Source of the DNA: Darksidea phi | Lineage: Eukaryota > Ascomycota > Dothideomycetes > Pleosporales > Lentitheciaceae | Direction: 5' to 3' | Length of the DNA: 64,000 bases | NCBI GenBank assembly: GCA_030770425.1 | Contig: JASJFT010000017.1 | Coordinates: forward strand, 310,001-374,000 | Part shown: one piece after another, positions 11,985 to 22,710 of the stretch | Layout of the letters: every line of letters starts with the position of its first letter | Numbering within the stretch: the first letter of the stretch is position 1 | Program-made: the position numbers and the translations under genes | Notes under the pieces: model-generated | Database searches by the model: none | What the model saw: only the letters and a program-made list of their open reading frames with translations | Told to the model about the DNA's origin: nothing

Positions 11985-13268
11985 ATGGCCGACAGACCCT
12001 CAACGCCACCGCGAGCATTGCGCTCAGCGGGCAGACCTACAGCTAACCCTCCGACCCCAGAGCAGATCAGAAGGATGGTAAGAAAGACTTGTGCTGCCAA
12101 AATCTGTCATCTAGGCTTACTTGAGTCGCAGGAAGAAGCTCGCCTCAAAGCCAAAGCCAAAGCCCAGCAGGCGCAAACCTTCAAACCTGCTCCCCCACCT
12201 GTCGCAGGCACAAAGCGTGCCTACACCGCCATAAACTCGTCCAACATACCCTCACAATCTCGCAATGCGAACGCTGCATCTCCACAAAAACGCGAACAAA
12301 ATGGCTTCATGCCCCCACCTGCAAATGATCTCATTCAACCAGCGAAGAACTTCGGTCGCTCCGAGTATATCGAGTACGACTTTAGTAAGATGACAGATAC
12401 AAAAGGTGGATTTTTGAGCACAAATGACGATCCTCACAACCGAGCAATGTGGTCGGGGCGTAAAGACGAGGAGAAGCCTGCGAATATGACGCTTGCGGAG
12501 TGGGAGCGCGAGAGAGTAATGCGGAAGTTAAGGGAGAATAGGGCTGGGCCGTTTGAACCGGGTATTTCAATCTTGAACCAACTCGATGGGAGGGACGAAG
12601 AAGAAGCCCGCCTGCTCGAAGCCGCAGAAACGGAAGGTGGCGAAGAATACAAGGGCAAATACGGAGACGGGCTCCGCGACATCAAAGGCAAATGCAGAGA
12701 ATGCGGATCGCTAGAGATTGACTGGAAGTGGCAGGATGTATTTGGCATCGGCGTCTGCAATGCCTGCAAAGACAAGTTACCGGACAAATACTCGCTGCTC
12801 ACCAAGACCGAAGCGCGTGAGGACTACCTCCTTACTGATCCCGAACTCAAAGACGAAGACCTCCTTCCCCATATCGAACGCCCAAACCCGCACAAAACAA
12901 ACTGGAATAACATGCAACTCTTCTTGCGGCTGCAAGTCGAAGCCTACGCCCTTGGACCCCAGCGCTGGGGTTCCGCCGAAGCGCTCGACGCTGAGTACGA
13001 GAAGCGTGCGAAGGTCTCAAAAGAACGTAAGGAGAAGAAGTTCAACAAGAAATTGAACGATTTGAAGAAGAGGACTAGGGTGGAGGCGTATAAGAGGGCG
13101 AGGCGGATGGGGGATGCAGCAGGAGATGTCAAATTTGGTGAGAGGATTAGAGGGATTGGAGATAAGCATGTGCATGAGTGGGGAAGGAGCGTGCTGGATA
13201 GGGAGACAGGGATGACGAGGAAGAGATGTGAAGAGTGCGGGATGGAGGTTGAGGAGCTAGAGTTTTAA
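11985..13268 (+). CDS. rad14: DNA repair protein Rad14/XPA
   Basis: Two exons: 11985-12077 and 12132-13268 (409 aa). The 54-nt intron (GTAAGA..TCGCAG) is a multiple of three and has no stop, so an unspliced reading keeps the frame but inserts 18 foreign residues. The start MADRPSTPPRALRSAG and the following PPTPEQIRRM..EEARLKAKAKA helix are typical of XPA. The C4 zinc finger is Cys219-x2-Cys222-x17-Cys240-x2-Cys243, followed by LPDKYSLLTKTEAREDYLLT and the basic DNA-binding helices. XPA/Rad14 verifies damage and organises the nucleotide-excision-repair complex. A second CxxC pair (RCEECG) lies in the last 20 residues. It is divergent from the Pth gene. Confidence 0.95.
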   Translation: MADRPSTPPRALRSAGRPTANPPTPEQIRRMVRKTCAAKICHLGLLESQEEARLKAKAKAQQAQTFKPAPPPVAGTKRAYTAINSSNIPSQSRNANAASPQKREQNGFMPPPANDLIQPAKNFGRSEYIEYDFSKMTDTKGGFLSTNDDPHNRAMWSGRKDEEKPANMTLAEWERERVMRKLRENRAGPFEPGISILNQLDGRDEEEARLLEAAETEGGEEYKGKYGDGLRDIKGKCRECGSLEIDWKWQDVFGIGVCNACKDKLPDKYSLLTKTEAREDYLLTDPELKDEDLLPHIERPNPHKTNWNNMQLFLRLQVEAYALGPQRWGSAEALDAEYEKRAKVSKERKEKKFNKKLNDLKKRTRVEAYKRARRMGDAAGDVKFGERIRGIGDKHVHEWGRSVLDRETGMTRKRCEECGMEVEELEF

Positions 13269-14063
13269 GGAGAGATGGGGAGGAGACGCGAATAGATGAT
13301 ACCCAACAATGAAATCTGATGATACTGTAGGTTGTGGGTGCGAGGTGCGTCGCAATCCTAAGGTAGCGTTGCTTTAGTACAAGACGACAGGTCCCGACAC
13401 GCCTCTAGATCAGCTCTACTGATTAACTTTGCCGAGTTTGCACCTTGATCTTTAGTATATTTCGCTATATTACAGGCAGCTATAATCTGATGTGAATGCA
13501 GACGGCAGTAGGCGATCTGCTGATGAAGTTGGTTTAGATTGCCTAAAAGGGTAGGTTCTAGGAAGTGTGGATTACAGTCGTTTTTGTTTTGTTTTCGGAT
13601 TTGGATTTGCATAGTGGGAGTCTCTTTATAAGGTCCGTACGAAACACAGTAGGAGTTTGTACGTAGTAGAGGTGCTATACCCACACCTTATACACGATAA
13701 TAGAGCTGTAGAGCTGTATATAGTACTATCAATCGTAAGATACCGACGAGATGATATTTCCTGTCAGTAAACGAGTCCTCCCCGGCTGGAGAGCATGGGG
13801 ACTGTAATTCACTTTATGAGCGCTAATAGAACTAAAGTGTTTAAAAAATAAACAGTGGGAATGGAATGAGTAGAGTTCAACCCAGCGGGTATGATTCACG
13901 AATGCATGGGACGAAAAGATGAAGAGGTAAAGCTGAAATAACTCAAATGTGGTATGCCGTCCGTGCGCTTCCCGAAACTGATTCGTAATACCAGAAACGT
14001 CGACAAATGGATATTCTTTACGCCCGACTAGACCATAGGGATCCGAGAAAATGTTCAAGTGCA
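13269..14063. other. AT-rich intergenic region carrying a repeat
   Basis: This lies between the 3' ends of the convergent XPA and YTP1-family genes and contains copy A of the dispersed repeat. I see no intact gene in it. A 112-codon frame (14067 to 13729) overlaps the 3' end of the next gene and has no recognisable features. Confidence 0.55.
13585..13760 (+). repeat. Dispersed repeat, copy A
   Basis: About 170 bp that matches 17587-17755 in the same orientation. The run 13665-13715 (51 bp) is identical to 17658-17708; flanking parts differ mainly by C/T and A/G changes. The copy includes GATAATAGAGCTGTAGAGCT and ends near ATACCGACGAGA. I see no coding capacity, and no terminal inverted repeat or target-site duplication can be fixed by eye. 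Confidence 0.8.
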
Positions 14064-15565
14064 TCAATGGCGAGCGTCGGGGGCATGCCTCTCTTTACTT
14101 TCTATAGGCTCTGCATCTTCATCTCCGGAAATGAGGCCTTCGAGCTCAAACTCTTCTGCGTCTCGCACTCTTTGGTCGGGCCTCGTGTGGCCGTTTGGCC
14201 GGCCATTTGCGCGCGGCGCTTCACTATCAGACTTGGTGCTTTGGTCACAGACTTGCACAGCATAGAGGTGAAGGAGCATATTGACGACTAGCAGGTTGTA
14301 AGTGTGCGCACACAGGACGAAAAAGGTGAGAGATGACTTACAGAGGAAGAGCAGGAATGATATACTGTAAAGAATGAGAACATAAGACACATGGGTGACA
14401 TGGGTATCGGACAAGATCCGCATCTGCTCTTCTGTCGCGCCCATGAACAGGAAGCCAGAGGCGTACAGAAGGAATGGTGTCAAGTACTGAAAACTATTCG
14501 GATCCGAGCCATCAGTGGAGGTGGCATTGCGATCCCGCAGCACGAAGGAGATCTCGATGATCCTAGTGAGACCGGCCGCCATAAGCGTATAACCAAAAAC
14601 TTGATGGACCATATTCGAAAGCGGCAGTGTTTGAGGGTGGGCAGACATGCCCCATCCGGTCAGCAGGATCACGATTCCAGGAATGAGATTGCGCTTAGGC
14701 CTTCCGTCTCTCGTGCGACTGAGCCAAATACCGACCAAGCCAGCACACCACCAGATGATACCCATGGCAGTGTGCTGCAGATCGTTCTTTACCCACGCGG
14801 TTCCCCATCGATGCTCCGTAAAGGTGTTGATGCAGCCCCAAGCAGCAATGACAAGCGAGTCGAAGAATTCCTGGCTCCGCCCAGTCTTTCGCAACCAGAG
14901 TTGTCCAACCAGTAGTAGGATGGTAAGAATGATGCCGTAGGCAATGAAAGCGCTTCCCATGATGAAGTGGGCCGCACACTGGCCAAGGTGGTCCCCACGG
15001 CAAAATCCAAAGGCCGTGATGCCTCCAAAAAGGAACTGCGTCCAGATGACAATGGGCATGAGCTTGCCTACAATTCCATGCGCCTTGACAACAACGTTCC
15101 GTATGGTGCCGTGTATTCCCCGCTCAAGATGCAGCTTCAAGTATATCCCCATGGATACCTGGGCGACCAAGGTGAGCATAAGCGTAGGAGCGAACTTGGA
15201 GTGTACGTTGGTTGCGAACTGGCGGCCTTTGTGCTTGTGTCCGAGAAAGTAGCCCATTACGGCGAAGACGGAGCCGGTCGTCTGAACGGGTACGTGCCAT
15301 TTCGATCGTATTATGCCCAGCACCATTCCGGTAGGGAACATGATGCCCCATGCCAACGTCTGTACCAAAATGTGGATCCATAAGATAGAGTCCTGAGGCT
15401 CTTGTTAGTTCCTTGGGCCCCCAGCGTTCCAAGATGACGCACGATGGGATCGTCGGATATGCCTTGACCCTCTTCTATCTTGTCCGTGTGGTGTTCGTGA
15501 GCTACGGCCGTCGCGGCACAGAGGAGCAGCGCCACGACAGCCCAAGTCTTTAGCGCAGTCTCCAT
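14064..15565 (-). CDS. YTP1/DUF2427-family polytopic membrane protein
   Basis: Three exons: 15565-15443, 15392-14342 and 14287-14064 (465 aa). A signal peptide (METALKTWAVVALLLCAATAVA) is followed by a short HEHH segment and about ten membrane spans. The first half, with His-rich helices (GYFLGHKHKG, VKAHGIVGKLMP), looks like a cytochrome-b561-type DUF2427 region. The second half (FTEHRWGTAWVKNDLQHTAM, SAHPQTLPLSNMVHQVFG) matches the YTP1 C-terminal domain. The tail is polar. Family function is not settled; a haem or redox role is only suggested by the His pattern. The second intron (54 nt, GTAAGT..GCTAG) is in frame and stop-free. Removing it restores the last helix as FLFVNMLLHLYAVQV. Confidence 0.9.
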
Positions 15566-15772
15566 GTTTGAATTCAATGGTCGACACAGGCGTGGGAGGA
15601 GGAGAAGGGAGGAGCTCCAACGCGGCGATGGGCGGATACCAAGGCCATGCTCCACGCAAACAAGCTTACGTATTCGGAAGGAGCCGGTGCTTGGCGCGAT
15701 CCGACGAAGCCGACTAGAACCATCCTCCAACACCATTCTCGATTCTCGCCCCACCCGCCGTCAATCACCACC
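15566..15772. promoter_or_regulatory. Compact divergent promoter YTP1-family / swi5
   Basis: Only 207 bp separate the two start codons, so the genes very probably share one bidirectional promoter. The sequence is CT-rich towards the Swi5 start. Confidence 0.55.
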
Positions 15773-17367
15773 ATGGCCGTTGGTGAGGGAGCTACAGAGA
15801 TCCCTGACTCTGAAGACGAGCCATTCACGTCTCCAACCCGAGCCATTCCCCAAGCATCTGTCGAAGAAGCTTCACATGCAGCCATAGACAGCTTGAGTGT
15901 CGATCGCCAACAAATGGCCTTAGCGTTTAAGCCGTCAGATCTCCAATCAGCTAACCTGCATCCCAACACGCCCTCACATCGAGAAGCCGACACCAACAGC
16001 AATCGACCCCTTGCGGACTCGTTAGCCACCCCAGCGGACCAACCAGGCTTTTTGTATTCCGTAGGTCCAGCTATTTCCTGCCCATTCAAGCAGGTGAAAA
16101 GGAAAGAGGTCAACGTACTCAAGATGCAGCCTGCGCCTAGTCATGGCGCAGAAGCAGTACAGCAGCGCTTACTCGGCAACGAGTGTTCTGGTCACGAGCA
16201 CTTGCAGACCGAGGAGGCGTGCCAAGATGGCGAACCAAAGACCATTCCTCCGCACACTCCCGTATGCGCAATTGAAACCTCTTGACATACTTACTAACAA
16301 TCACGCAGACCCTCGAGATCTCGCACCAAGCGTCAGATATTTCTCGGCTTTCACGCTCGATAGAGGATGGGATCGAGTTCGCCGCCACTCACGCAAGTGC
16401 AGAGAACGCCACAAAAATGAATGCCACGACTCCACTACACCAACCGACACCGCACAATGCATGCCGTATTGACAAAACTCATGCACTGGAGACTGCAGCC
16501 TCTACCCTATCAGATGACGCTCCTGTTGCAAACGCAGAACCTGACGCGATGGATCCAAGCTTGGAGCTACACAAAGAGCCCGCCGCTCCTTCTACAGTTG
16601 CTAGACCCGGTCAGCCTATCCAAGCAAGAAACTCGTCCGAAAATAGCATACAACAGCTCGAATCGCAATCGGACCCAGACCAAACGAGTACAAACTGTTC
16701 ACTAGCGACATCCCTAGAGATCCATCTACCTGCGAATCAGCAGATCATGACCGGCACAAATTTCTCCAATACACTCGAGACGGAGACCGATCTTCTGCTG
16801 GCCAAACCTGACACTGCTATTGTATCCCACCAACCATCTCTGGAAACTCAACCTGAATCGGAATACATTAGTAAGCAGTTAAATCAACAGACCGGCCCTC
16901 CGCATCGATTGCTGGGCGGTGAGCCATCTCAAGATCCGGAGATGAGTGTTGATGTTCAAGATCCGCCATTGCCCGTTGAGCCTCAGCGCCAGCCAGCCGA
17001 AGTTCTGAAGTCCATTCCCGGGCAAAAGCGGCCGGCTCCTGCAAATACACCACAAGAGAACACACTTGTCGAGCTGAAAGCTCAAAGAGCGGCTCTAATC
17101 GCATCTCTCGCCGCATTGTCAAATATTCAAGACCTCATCGCGAAGAACGGTGCTACAGACGAAGCCTGTGAAGCCTCCAAAAATGAGCCTACGGATGCGG
17201 AAATCACAGCTGCAGCGAACATGCTCGTCAAGAACCACATCAAGCTACTACATGAGTACAACGAAATCAAGGATGTAGGGCAGGGTTTGATGGGGCTTAT
17301 CGCTGACCAGCGTGGTGTTCGCATTGTGGAGGTTCAAGACGAGTTTGGCCTCGATTCGAAGGACTGA
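15773..17367 (+). CDS. swi5: Recombination mediator Swi5/Sae3-like with long N-terminus
   Basis: Two exons: 15773-16261 and 16309-17367 (515 aa). The 47-nt intron has donor GTATGC, branch TTACTAAC and acceptor CGCAG. The C-terminal ~100 residues form the Swi5 domain: LKAQRAALIASLAALSNIQD, an acidic linker, then MLVKNHIKLLHEYNEIKDVG and GLMGLIADQRGVRIVEVQDE. Swi5 partners with Sfr1 (or Mei5) and stimulates Rad51/Dmc1 strand exchange. The first ~410 residues are Ser/Thr/Pro/Gln-rich and look disordered. Yeast Swi5/Sae3 proteins are under 100 aa, so the extension is large, though filamentous fungi often have one. It is divergent from the YTP1-family gene by 207 bp. Confidence 0.9.
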
Positions 17368-17968
17368 AGGATGGCCTGGTGATGGGCTTCCTTTGCGACG
17401 TTAGCGGATAATCCGTATAATTACCCCGATGCCTCTAAGAAGACCAACTGTTTCGTCTGTACGAGTCGTTGTCTTCCTGTTTGTAAGCACACGCAATGAT
17501 GGCCTGCTGCTGTTTCTCGCATTTTCAGGGATCCTAATCCAACGACAAGGCGCCAAAGCAGGCAAGTAACTTCACAGAAACATCTATTTGTTTTGGGTTT
17601 GTGCAGTGGGAGCCTCTTTTGTAAGGCCCGTACGACACATAGTAGGAGTTTATACACAGTAGAGGTGCTATACCCACACCTTATACACGATAATAGAGCT
17701 GTAGAGCTCTACACGATATTGTGGATCATGGGATACCGACGAGACAATGTTTCAAATATTGATAGGCGACGAGCAATGACATATGCGGCCGAGCCGCAGA
17801 GTTGAGGTAGAACGTTGGGAGACTCCAACAGCGGTAGCGATGAGTAGCACACCCACACTGCCACCCACAGTATAAAAACACAGCAACATATATATTGCGA
17901 ATCCATGAAAAATTCCCAAAGCGCTTTGCCGTTAAGAATCACTAATCCCAGGATACATTCTACTCTCT
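17368..17968. other. Intergenic region with repeat copy B
   Basis: 3' flank of the Swi5-like gene, the repeat at 17587-17755, and the start of the degraded SUKH gene. No intact gene is seen. Confidence 0.55.
17587..17755 (+). repeat. Dispersed repeat, copy B
   Basis: Second copy of the repeat at 13585-13760, same orientation. Besides the identical 51-bp block it contains a perfect 14-bp palindrome, TGTAGAGCTCTACA (about 17700-17713), which is altered in copy A. It sits between Swi5 and the SUKH pseudogene. Confidence 0.8.
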
Positions 17969-19437
17969 CCATCGCAACGGAATTACGTCGAAACAGCCGA
18001 ACCCTCTTTCTCCCGCATCAGAATACTCCAATACCCTAGCAAAGATCTCTACCACACTCTCCGATCTCATCTTCGGCCTCGAAGTCCTGGGATATACGGA
18101 TGTAGCATCCAGACTTCTCTCCAAACTCCACGCACATGAAAAAATCGCATGGGCAGCATGCAGTTCTCTGCCCGCTATGGTTGCTTTGGGGCATGCCCAA
18201 TTTGTGGCCTAGAGGCAGGCGCGATAGAGTTTACGATTTGATCAGGAGGAGCGACGGCTAGAAACGAGGTTTGGTGGGAACGGAAGGGTTAATGAGGAGA
18301 CGAGGAAGGCGGCTAAAGTCGTCAAGGGGAGGTGATGAGGAGGAGATGATCGACGAAGATGTAAAGAATCGAACTGACAAAGTTGCTATCCAGGACGCGC
18401 AGGATTGGATCTATACTGGTAAAGGTAGGAGACAGGGAAGTAAAAGCCCACATGACCCCCACACCACGCCCACGCAAAAGAAACCCAGATCAGAAAATCA
18501 GAAAGAGCTTGAAGGAAGAGTTTAAGAATGGGCAGACGGGTGTTATGGCCATGGATGTTTCCGCCACTGTCGTATCGGCTCTAGATCTCAGGCCCTCACT
18601 AGAAGACCCAGTGGGTCCCAGTCCACCTTCTCCGTCTTTAGGCGACATTCTAGATATCGTGGCAAAACGGTTGAGTGCCAATCAGCAGATTCAACGTCTT
18701 ACACAGTCAAGGAGAGTATGGGCTGACCTTAGAGATGAAGCGTTGGGTAAAGCGTTGAAGCTTGATAAGGAGAAGGTAGATGAATCCGCGAAGGGTGGAA
18801 AACGGAAAGCTTAAGCTCGACGACCTGCTTATGTGACGACTGCTGGCGTTGTTGAAGAAGAAGGCATTCAACAACCCGTCATACAAAGACCGCGTTAATG
18901 CACCCCAGTCCAAATCGCCGAACTAGAGAACCGGCTAGATATTGAACTACCTGAGGATTATATAGAGATTTCAGGTATGACGAACGGCCTCGGGTCGACA
19001 TTCAGCGGCGTCCTCTGCGAACCATCTCTCCACCCCGCCAGCGAGATCCAGTGGTTCAACGACGACGAAGACTACTTCACTGACCTCGCGCTTGATTTAC
19101 TAGATACCGCATTTAACAACCCATTCACGGTCGGCAAAGCACTCGAAGTCGGTACCATGGACATTGGTAACTAGTGGCTCGTTCCACCGTCCACCATCGC
19201 CTCCTACAAGACCCACGTGCGGCAAATTCTAGACGGCGAGGTAAAGGGAGAGGCGGCTAGTGAGGATGTGCAAAAAGAAGTCCGGAGAGCGGCGGAGGAG
19301 TCCGCAGGCAGTCCCGATACTTTTTGGAAAACTGAAATTGGTGTTGTTTGACATGGGCTAGTGGAGGGAGTGCTATCATGATGGCTTACCCGTCTTTCAA
19401 GGCGCATCGTAAAAGTGTCTTTAGGAGGGGCAGGTGA
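17969..19437 (+). pseudogene. Broken SMI1/KNR4-type (SUKH) gene
   Basis: Coding-like segments in several frames line up in one direction: a helical N-terminal part (TLAKISTTLSDLIFGLEVLG) at about 18030; an Arg/Glu-rich stretch; PTPRPRKRNPDQ..EEFKNGQTG at about 18450; the SUKH-like core IAELENRLDIELPEDYIEIS with TNGLG at 18905-19010; acidic QWFNDDEDYFTDLALDLLD; WLVPPSTIASYKTHV at 19175; and an end WASGGS..MMAYPSFKAH near 19355-19400. In-frame stops occur at 18210, 18225, 18812, 18896 and 19172, and there are at least two frameshifts. All five stops are TAA or TAG, each explainable by CAA/CAG changing at C. SMI1/KNR4 domains occur in fungal cell-wall and signalling regulators. The gene is dead as it stands; its intact function is unknown to me. 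Confidence 0.75.
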
Positions 19438-20250
19438 GAGGGGAGACGGTTGAACGAAGCGGGTTCTGGGGGTATGCTTTTGCGGAGGGGTTCAGAGAGA
19501 AGAACAAGATGAGAGATGGAGAGGGCAAGGGCGATGATGGGGAGTCGCAGTAAAGTGACGGAACATAGGAATCTCATCGCCGTAAAGCCCACAAACAATA
19601 CCAGCTCATATCCTAGTCCCCTGCGACAATCCCACGGTGCCGTGCACACTGTTGTTTCTCCAAAAACGCACACTACCCCGCGGCTCAAAAGCCACAAATC
19701 CCAATTGCGTCTACCTGCATCAGCCTCATGCAGCCATGCTTTCATGTGAAGGTCGGCTAATAGCAAGTACTGCACAAACGATCGCCGATCAGCTCCCTTC
19801 GATGTGCTCGGTGTCCAATAGGTATTGGTGGAACTCTGTTTTGCGCCAAGACCGAAAAACAGGATTCAACGCAGGTCGCGTGTGTGCTTTGGTGTGATGA
19901 TGCTTGAAATTGACCGAAAAGTTTTGATCGGTTGGCATGATGCTCTTAGAGAAGAAACACCGCCCGCCATATAATACCCAACGCCTGTATATATCTTCGC
20001 TGACACGCACAACAAAGGCAACCGTTTTTTATCATGAATTTTAGTCCCATGTTTGCAAGACACACCTGTTGAAAGATGGGAGGGCCGTGTATTCTACTAG
20101 ATCTCTGATAGATCTTGCCAACTCGCGGCATGTACCTTGTGTGCATTCAGATGGCCCTCACGAGGTTTTCAGCAGGCACTCTCACCGTAAGCGTTTTCCA
20201 CACGCGCGCATAATGTTCGTCTTCAGATTCCGAATATCGCAGTGGGCTAC
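19438..20250. other. Gene-free stretch after the pseudogene
   Basis: I see no intact gene. Frames here are short and lack recognisable motifs. The right end is the 3' flank of the histidine kinase gene, whose stop is at 20251-20253. Confidence 0.5.
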
Positions 20251-22308
20251 TCACCCTGGATCTTCCCGTTTGAGGCAGTTCAATAATAAGTTGACAAGTA
20301 GTTTCCGGTCGACCGGCTTGGCTATATATCCTGTCATGCCCTTCGCGATATATGACTCCTTTTGCCCTTTGAGGGCGTTGGCAGTCATGGCGATAATCGG
20401 GACGTGCAGTCCAGCCTTTCGCATTTCGCGCGTTGCTTGCACGCCGTCCAGTATTGGCATGTTTATGTCCATAAGTACGAGATCGTACGGCGGCGTGTTG
20501 TGCGTCGATAACCTAACCGCCTCCCGACCGTCCATCGCAAGGTCAACAATGCCGAAGCCCAGCCGTGCAAGCATCTTGAGCATGACTTTCTGATTGATTG
20601 GGTTGTCCTCTGCCAGTAGTACTCGCTTGTTCACAGCGACTAGTTGTATGTCTTCAAAGGGCATCTTAGGCGAAGGGCAAGAGAGTGTTTGGAGATTCTG
20701 TTCCAGGACCTCAAGCTGCGCTATCTGCTTGACTTTCTTGAGTCTTGCTGTAAACCAGAAAACGCTGCCCGTCCCTTCCGGATTTGGCCGGAAGCCGATG
20801 TTGCCGCCCATGAGTTCAGCCAAGCTCTTACAGATGCTCAGTCCCAATCCTGTTCCTTTGTACTTTTTTGTGGCGGAGTTGTCGAACTGCGTAAAAGGCG
20901 TAAACAGAGTACCGGCTGCGGTGGGTGGGATGCCAATGCCGCTATCAATAACTTGCGTTAATATGGTAAAGGCTTCTTCGTCCTCGTGTTGCAGAGTGGC
21001 GTTTATATGCACATAGCCCGTCTCGGTGAACTTGACAGCGTTTGAGAGAAGATTTTGGACGATTTGGCGGTATCGGAGACTGTCGCCCTCTGCTGCCTTT
21101 GGTAACTGTGGGTCAAGGCTGCTTTCTAGTCGGACGTGGCAAGACTTTTGATGAGCGCGGAACACGGACTGAACAATATCAGGCACACTTATGATATCGT
21201 GGCTGATGGAGAAGGAACCGGAAGCTAATTTGCTGTAGTCGAGAATGTCGTTGATCACTTGAAGCATGACTTCGCCCGCCTCCTCTATAACTTGGGCCAA
21301 CTCCAGCTGTTCAGGATCGAGGTGGGTGTCGAGAAGAAGCGTTAGAGCGGAAAGCATACCGTGCATGGGGGTGCGGATCTCGTGGGACATGTTGGCTAGA
21401 AACTCGCTTTTGAGCTTCGAAGCCTCCTCATACGCGGCGATCAGCTCTGATTCTGCCTGCTTCCTTTCGGTCAAGTCTCGAGTGACTTTGCTGAATCCGA
21501 GCAGGACGTCGCCCTTGTAGACCGACGTGATGACCACATTGGCCCAGAACCTGGAGCCATCTTTGCGATATCGCCAGCCTTCGTCCTCGCACCGGCCGTC
21601 TCGCAATGCGTCGCGTAACTCTCTAGCAGGCTTGCCGTTGTCGCGATCTTCTTGGCTATAGAAATTCGAAAAATGCTTTCCTATAATCTCCTGCTTCTTG
21701 TATCCCTTGAAAGCCTCAGCACCTGCGTTCCAGGTAGCGACGTTGCCCTTGGGGTCGAGCATGAAGATGGCGTAATCTTTGACCGTCTCAACCAGAATGC
21801 GGAACGTCTCGTTCGTGTACATGCGTTCCTCGAGCTCCAGCCGTTTCCGATGAGCCTCGGTCATATCTTGGAGCTCCATCAGAAAGCAGCGCAGGATACC
21901 ATGGCGGGATATGGGCACAATTCGAAGACCCCAAGTCTTCCCGTCGCGAGGAATTTCGACCTGGTGAGGGCAAGCAGTGTCCCGAGCCACCTGGATGCCG
22001 TTGCGGGACGAAGCGAGGTCCGGGACGGTCACCTTGTCACAGAATGCATCGAGATCACAACCAAGTAACTGCTCGCGGCTGGAGACGGCCGAGACGTCGC
22101 AGTAGCTATCTGAGACCTCGACAACAACGAGCGACGGGTTCAGGACGACGGTCGGAACGGGGGTATAGCGGAAGATGTCAAGCGCAAAGTCGGAATCGCC
22201 GTGGTCCGACGGCGGGAGATGTACAAGATCAACGGTCGTGGAAGCAGGGCGTGGCGCCACTGGGGTTGGGAGCAAGTCCAGTGGAGGAGGGCCCGTGGGA
22301 GCGGCCAT
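20251..22308 (-). CDS. PAS-domain hybrid histidine kinase
   Basis: Intronless, 685 aa, no membrane segment. Order: a first, degenerate PAS-like region (about 45-150); a typical PAS with PAC (about 165-285: FRILVETVKDYAIFMLDPKG, WNAGAEAFKGY); HisKA with phospho-acceptor His309 in FLANMSHEIRTPMHGM; an HATPase domain with N box (QNLLSNAVKFTETG), G1 (DSGIGIP) and G2 (GTGLGLSICKSLAELMGG); and a receiver with acidic AEDNP, Asp614 in LVLMDINMPILDG, the conserved Thr (AMTAN) and Lys664. All catalytic residues are present, so it should be an active phosphorelay sensor signalling through an HPt protein to HOG-type or other regulators. The ligand is unknown. The second PAS resembles the common soil-bacterial type. 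Confidence 0.95.
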   Translation of the reverse strand: MAAPTGPPPLDLLPTPVAPRPASTTVDLVHLPPSDHGDSDFALDIFRYTPVPTVVLNPSLVVVEVSDSYCDVSAVSSREQLLGCDLDAFCDKVTVPDLASSRNGIQVARDTACPHQVEIPRDGKTWGLRIVPISRHGILRCFLMELQDMTEAHRKRLELEERMYTNETFRILVETVKDYAIFMLDPKGNVATWNAGAEAFKGYKKQEIIGKHFSNFYSQEDRDNGKPARELRDALRDGRCEDEGWRYRKDGSRFWANVVITSVYKGDVLLGFSKVTRDLTERKQAESELIAAYEEASKLKSEFLANMSHEIRTPMHGMLSALTLLLDTHLDPEQLELAQVIEEAGEVMLQVINDILDYSKLASGSFSISHDIISVPDIVQSVFRAHQKSCHVRLESSLDPQLPKAAEGDSLRYRQIVQNLLSNAVKFTETGYVHINATLQHEDEEAFTILTQVIDSGIGIPPTAAGTLFTPFTQFDNSATKKYKGTGLGLSICKSLAELMGGNIGFRPNPEGTGSVFWFTARLKKVKQIAQLEVLEQNLQTLSCPSPKMPFEDIQLVAVNKRVLLAEDNPINQKVMLKMLARLGFGIVDLAMDGREAVRLSTHNTPPYDLVLMDINMPILDGVQATREMRKAGLHVPIIAMTANALKGQKESYIAKGMTGYIAKPVDRKLLVNLLLNCLKREDPG

Positions 22309-22710
22309 AGCACCGGCCTGGGACCGAGGAACAGACTACGCTTGCTCTGGCCTGGGATGACTGTACGGGGGAGGGAAGTCGTATGATGTTTGCATGGCGA
22401 GCAGGGCAGCTTTTGTGCCTCTCTGCTGCAGCCTTTCACAGCATAGCCGTATGACCCCCGCGGAATTAGACCCAAAACGCCGCGCTAATCAAATGCAGGC
22501 GCTGCAGAAGCCAGGGGGCGCCACGAGCGGGCGCAGACATCCACCTGCACGCAAACACCGGCCTGGAGTCCTGGCGTCCTGGCGGGATGTCGATGACCGA
22601 TCTGTGGCGGCTAGTGGGTGGTGTGAGTGGTCGGTGGTGGTGTTGTTGCAAGGCCGGCCTGCAGTCTAGTTCGAGCAACGTCATCGCTGGTAACCCAACC
22701 CGTAACGAAC
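22309..22710. promoter_or_regulatory. Upstream region of the histidine kinase gene
   Basis: 402 bp between the histidine kinase start and the candidate small gene on the plus strand. Minus-strand frames extend upstream of the kinase ATG but are Pro/Arg-rich and not convincing. Confidence 0.4.
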
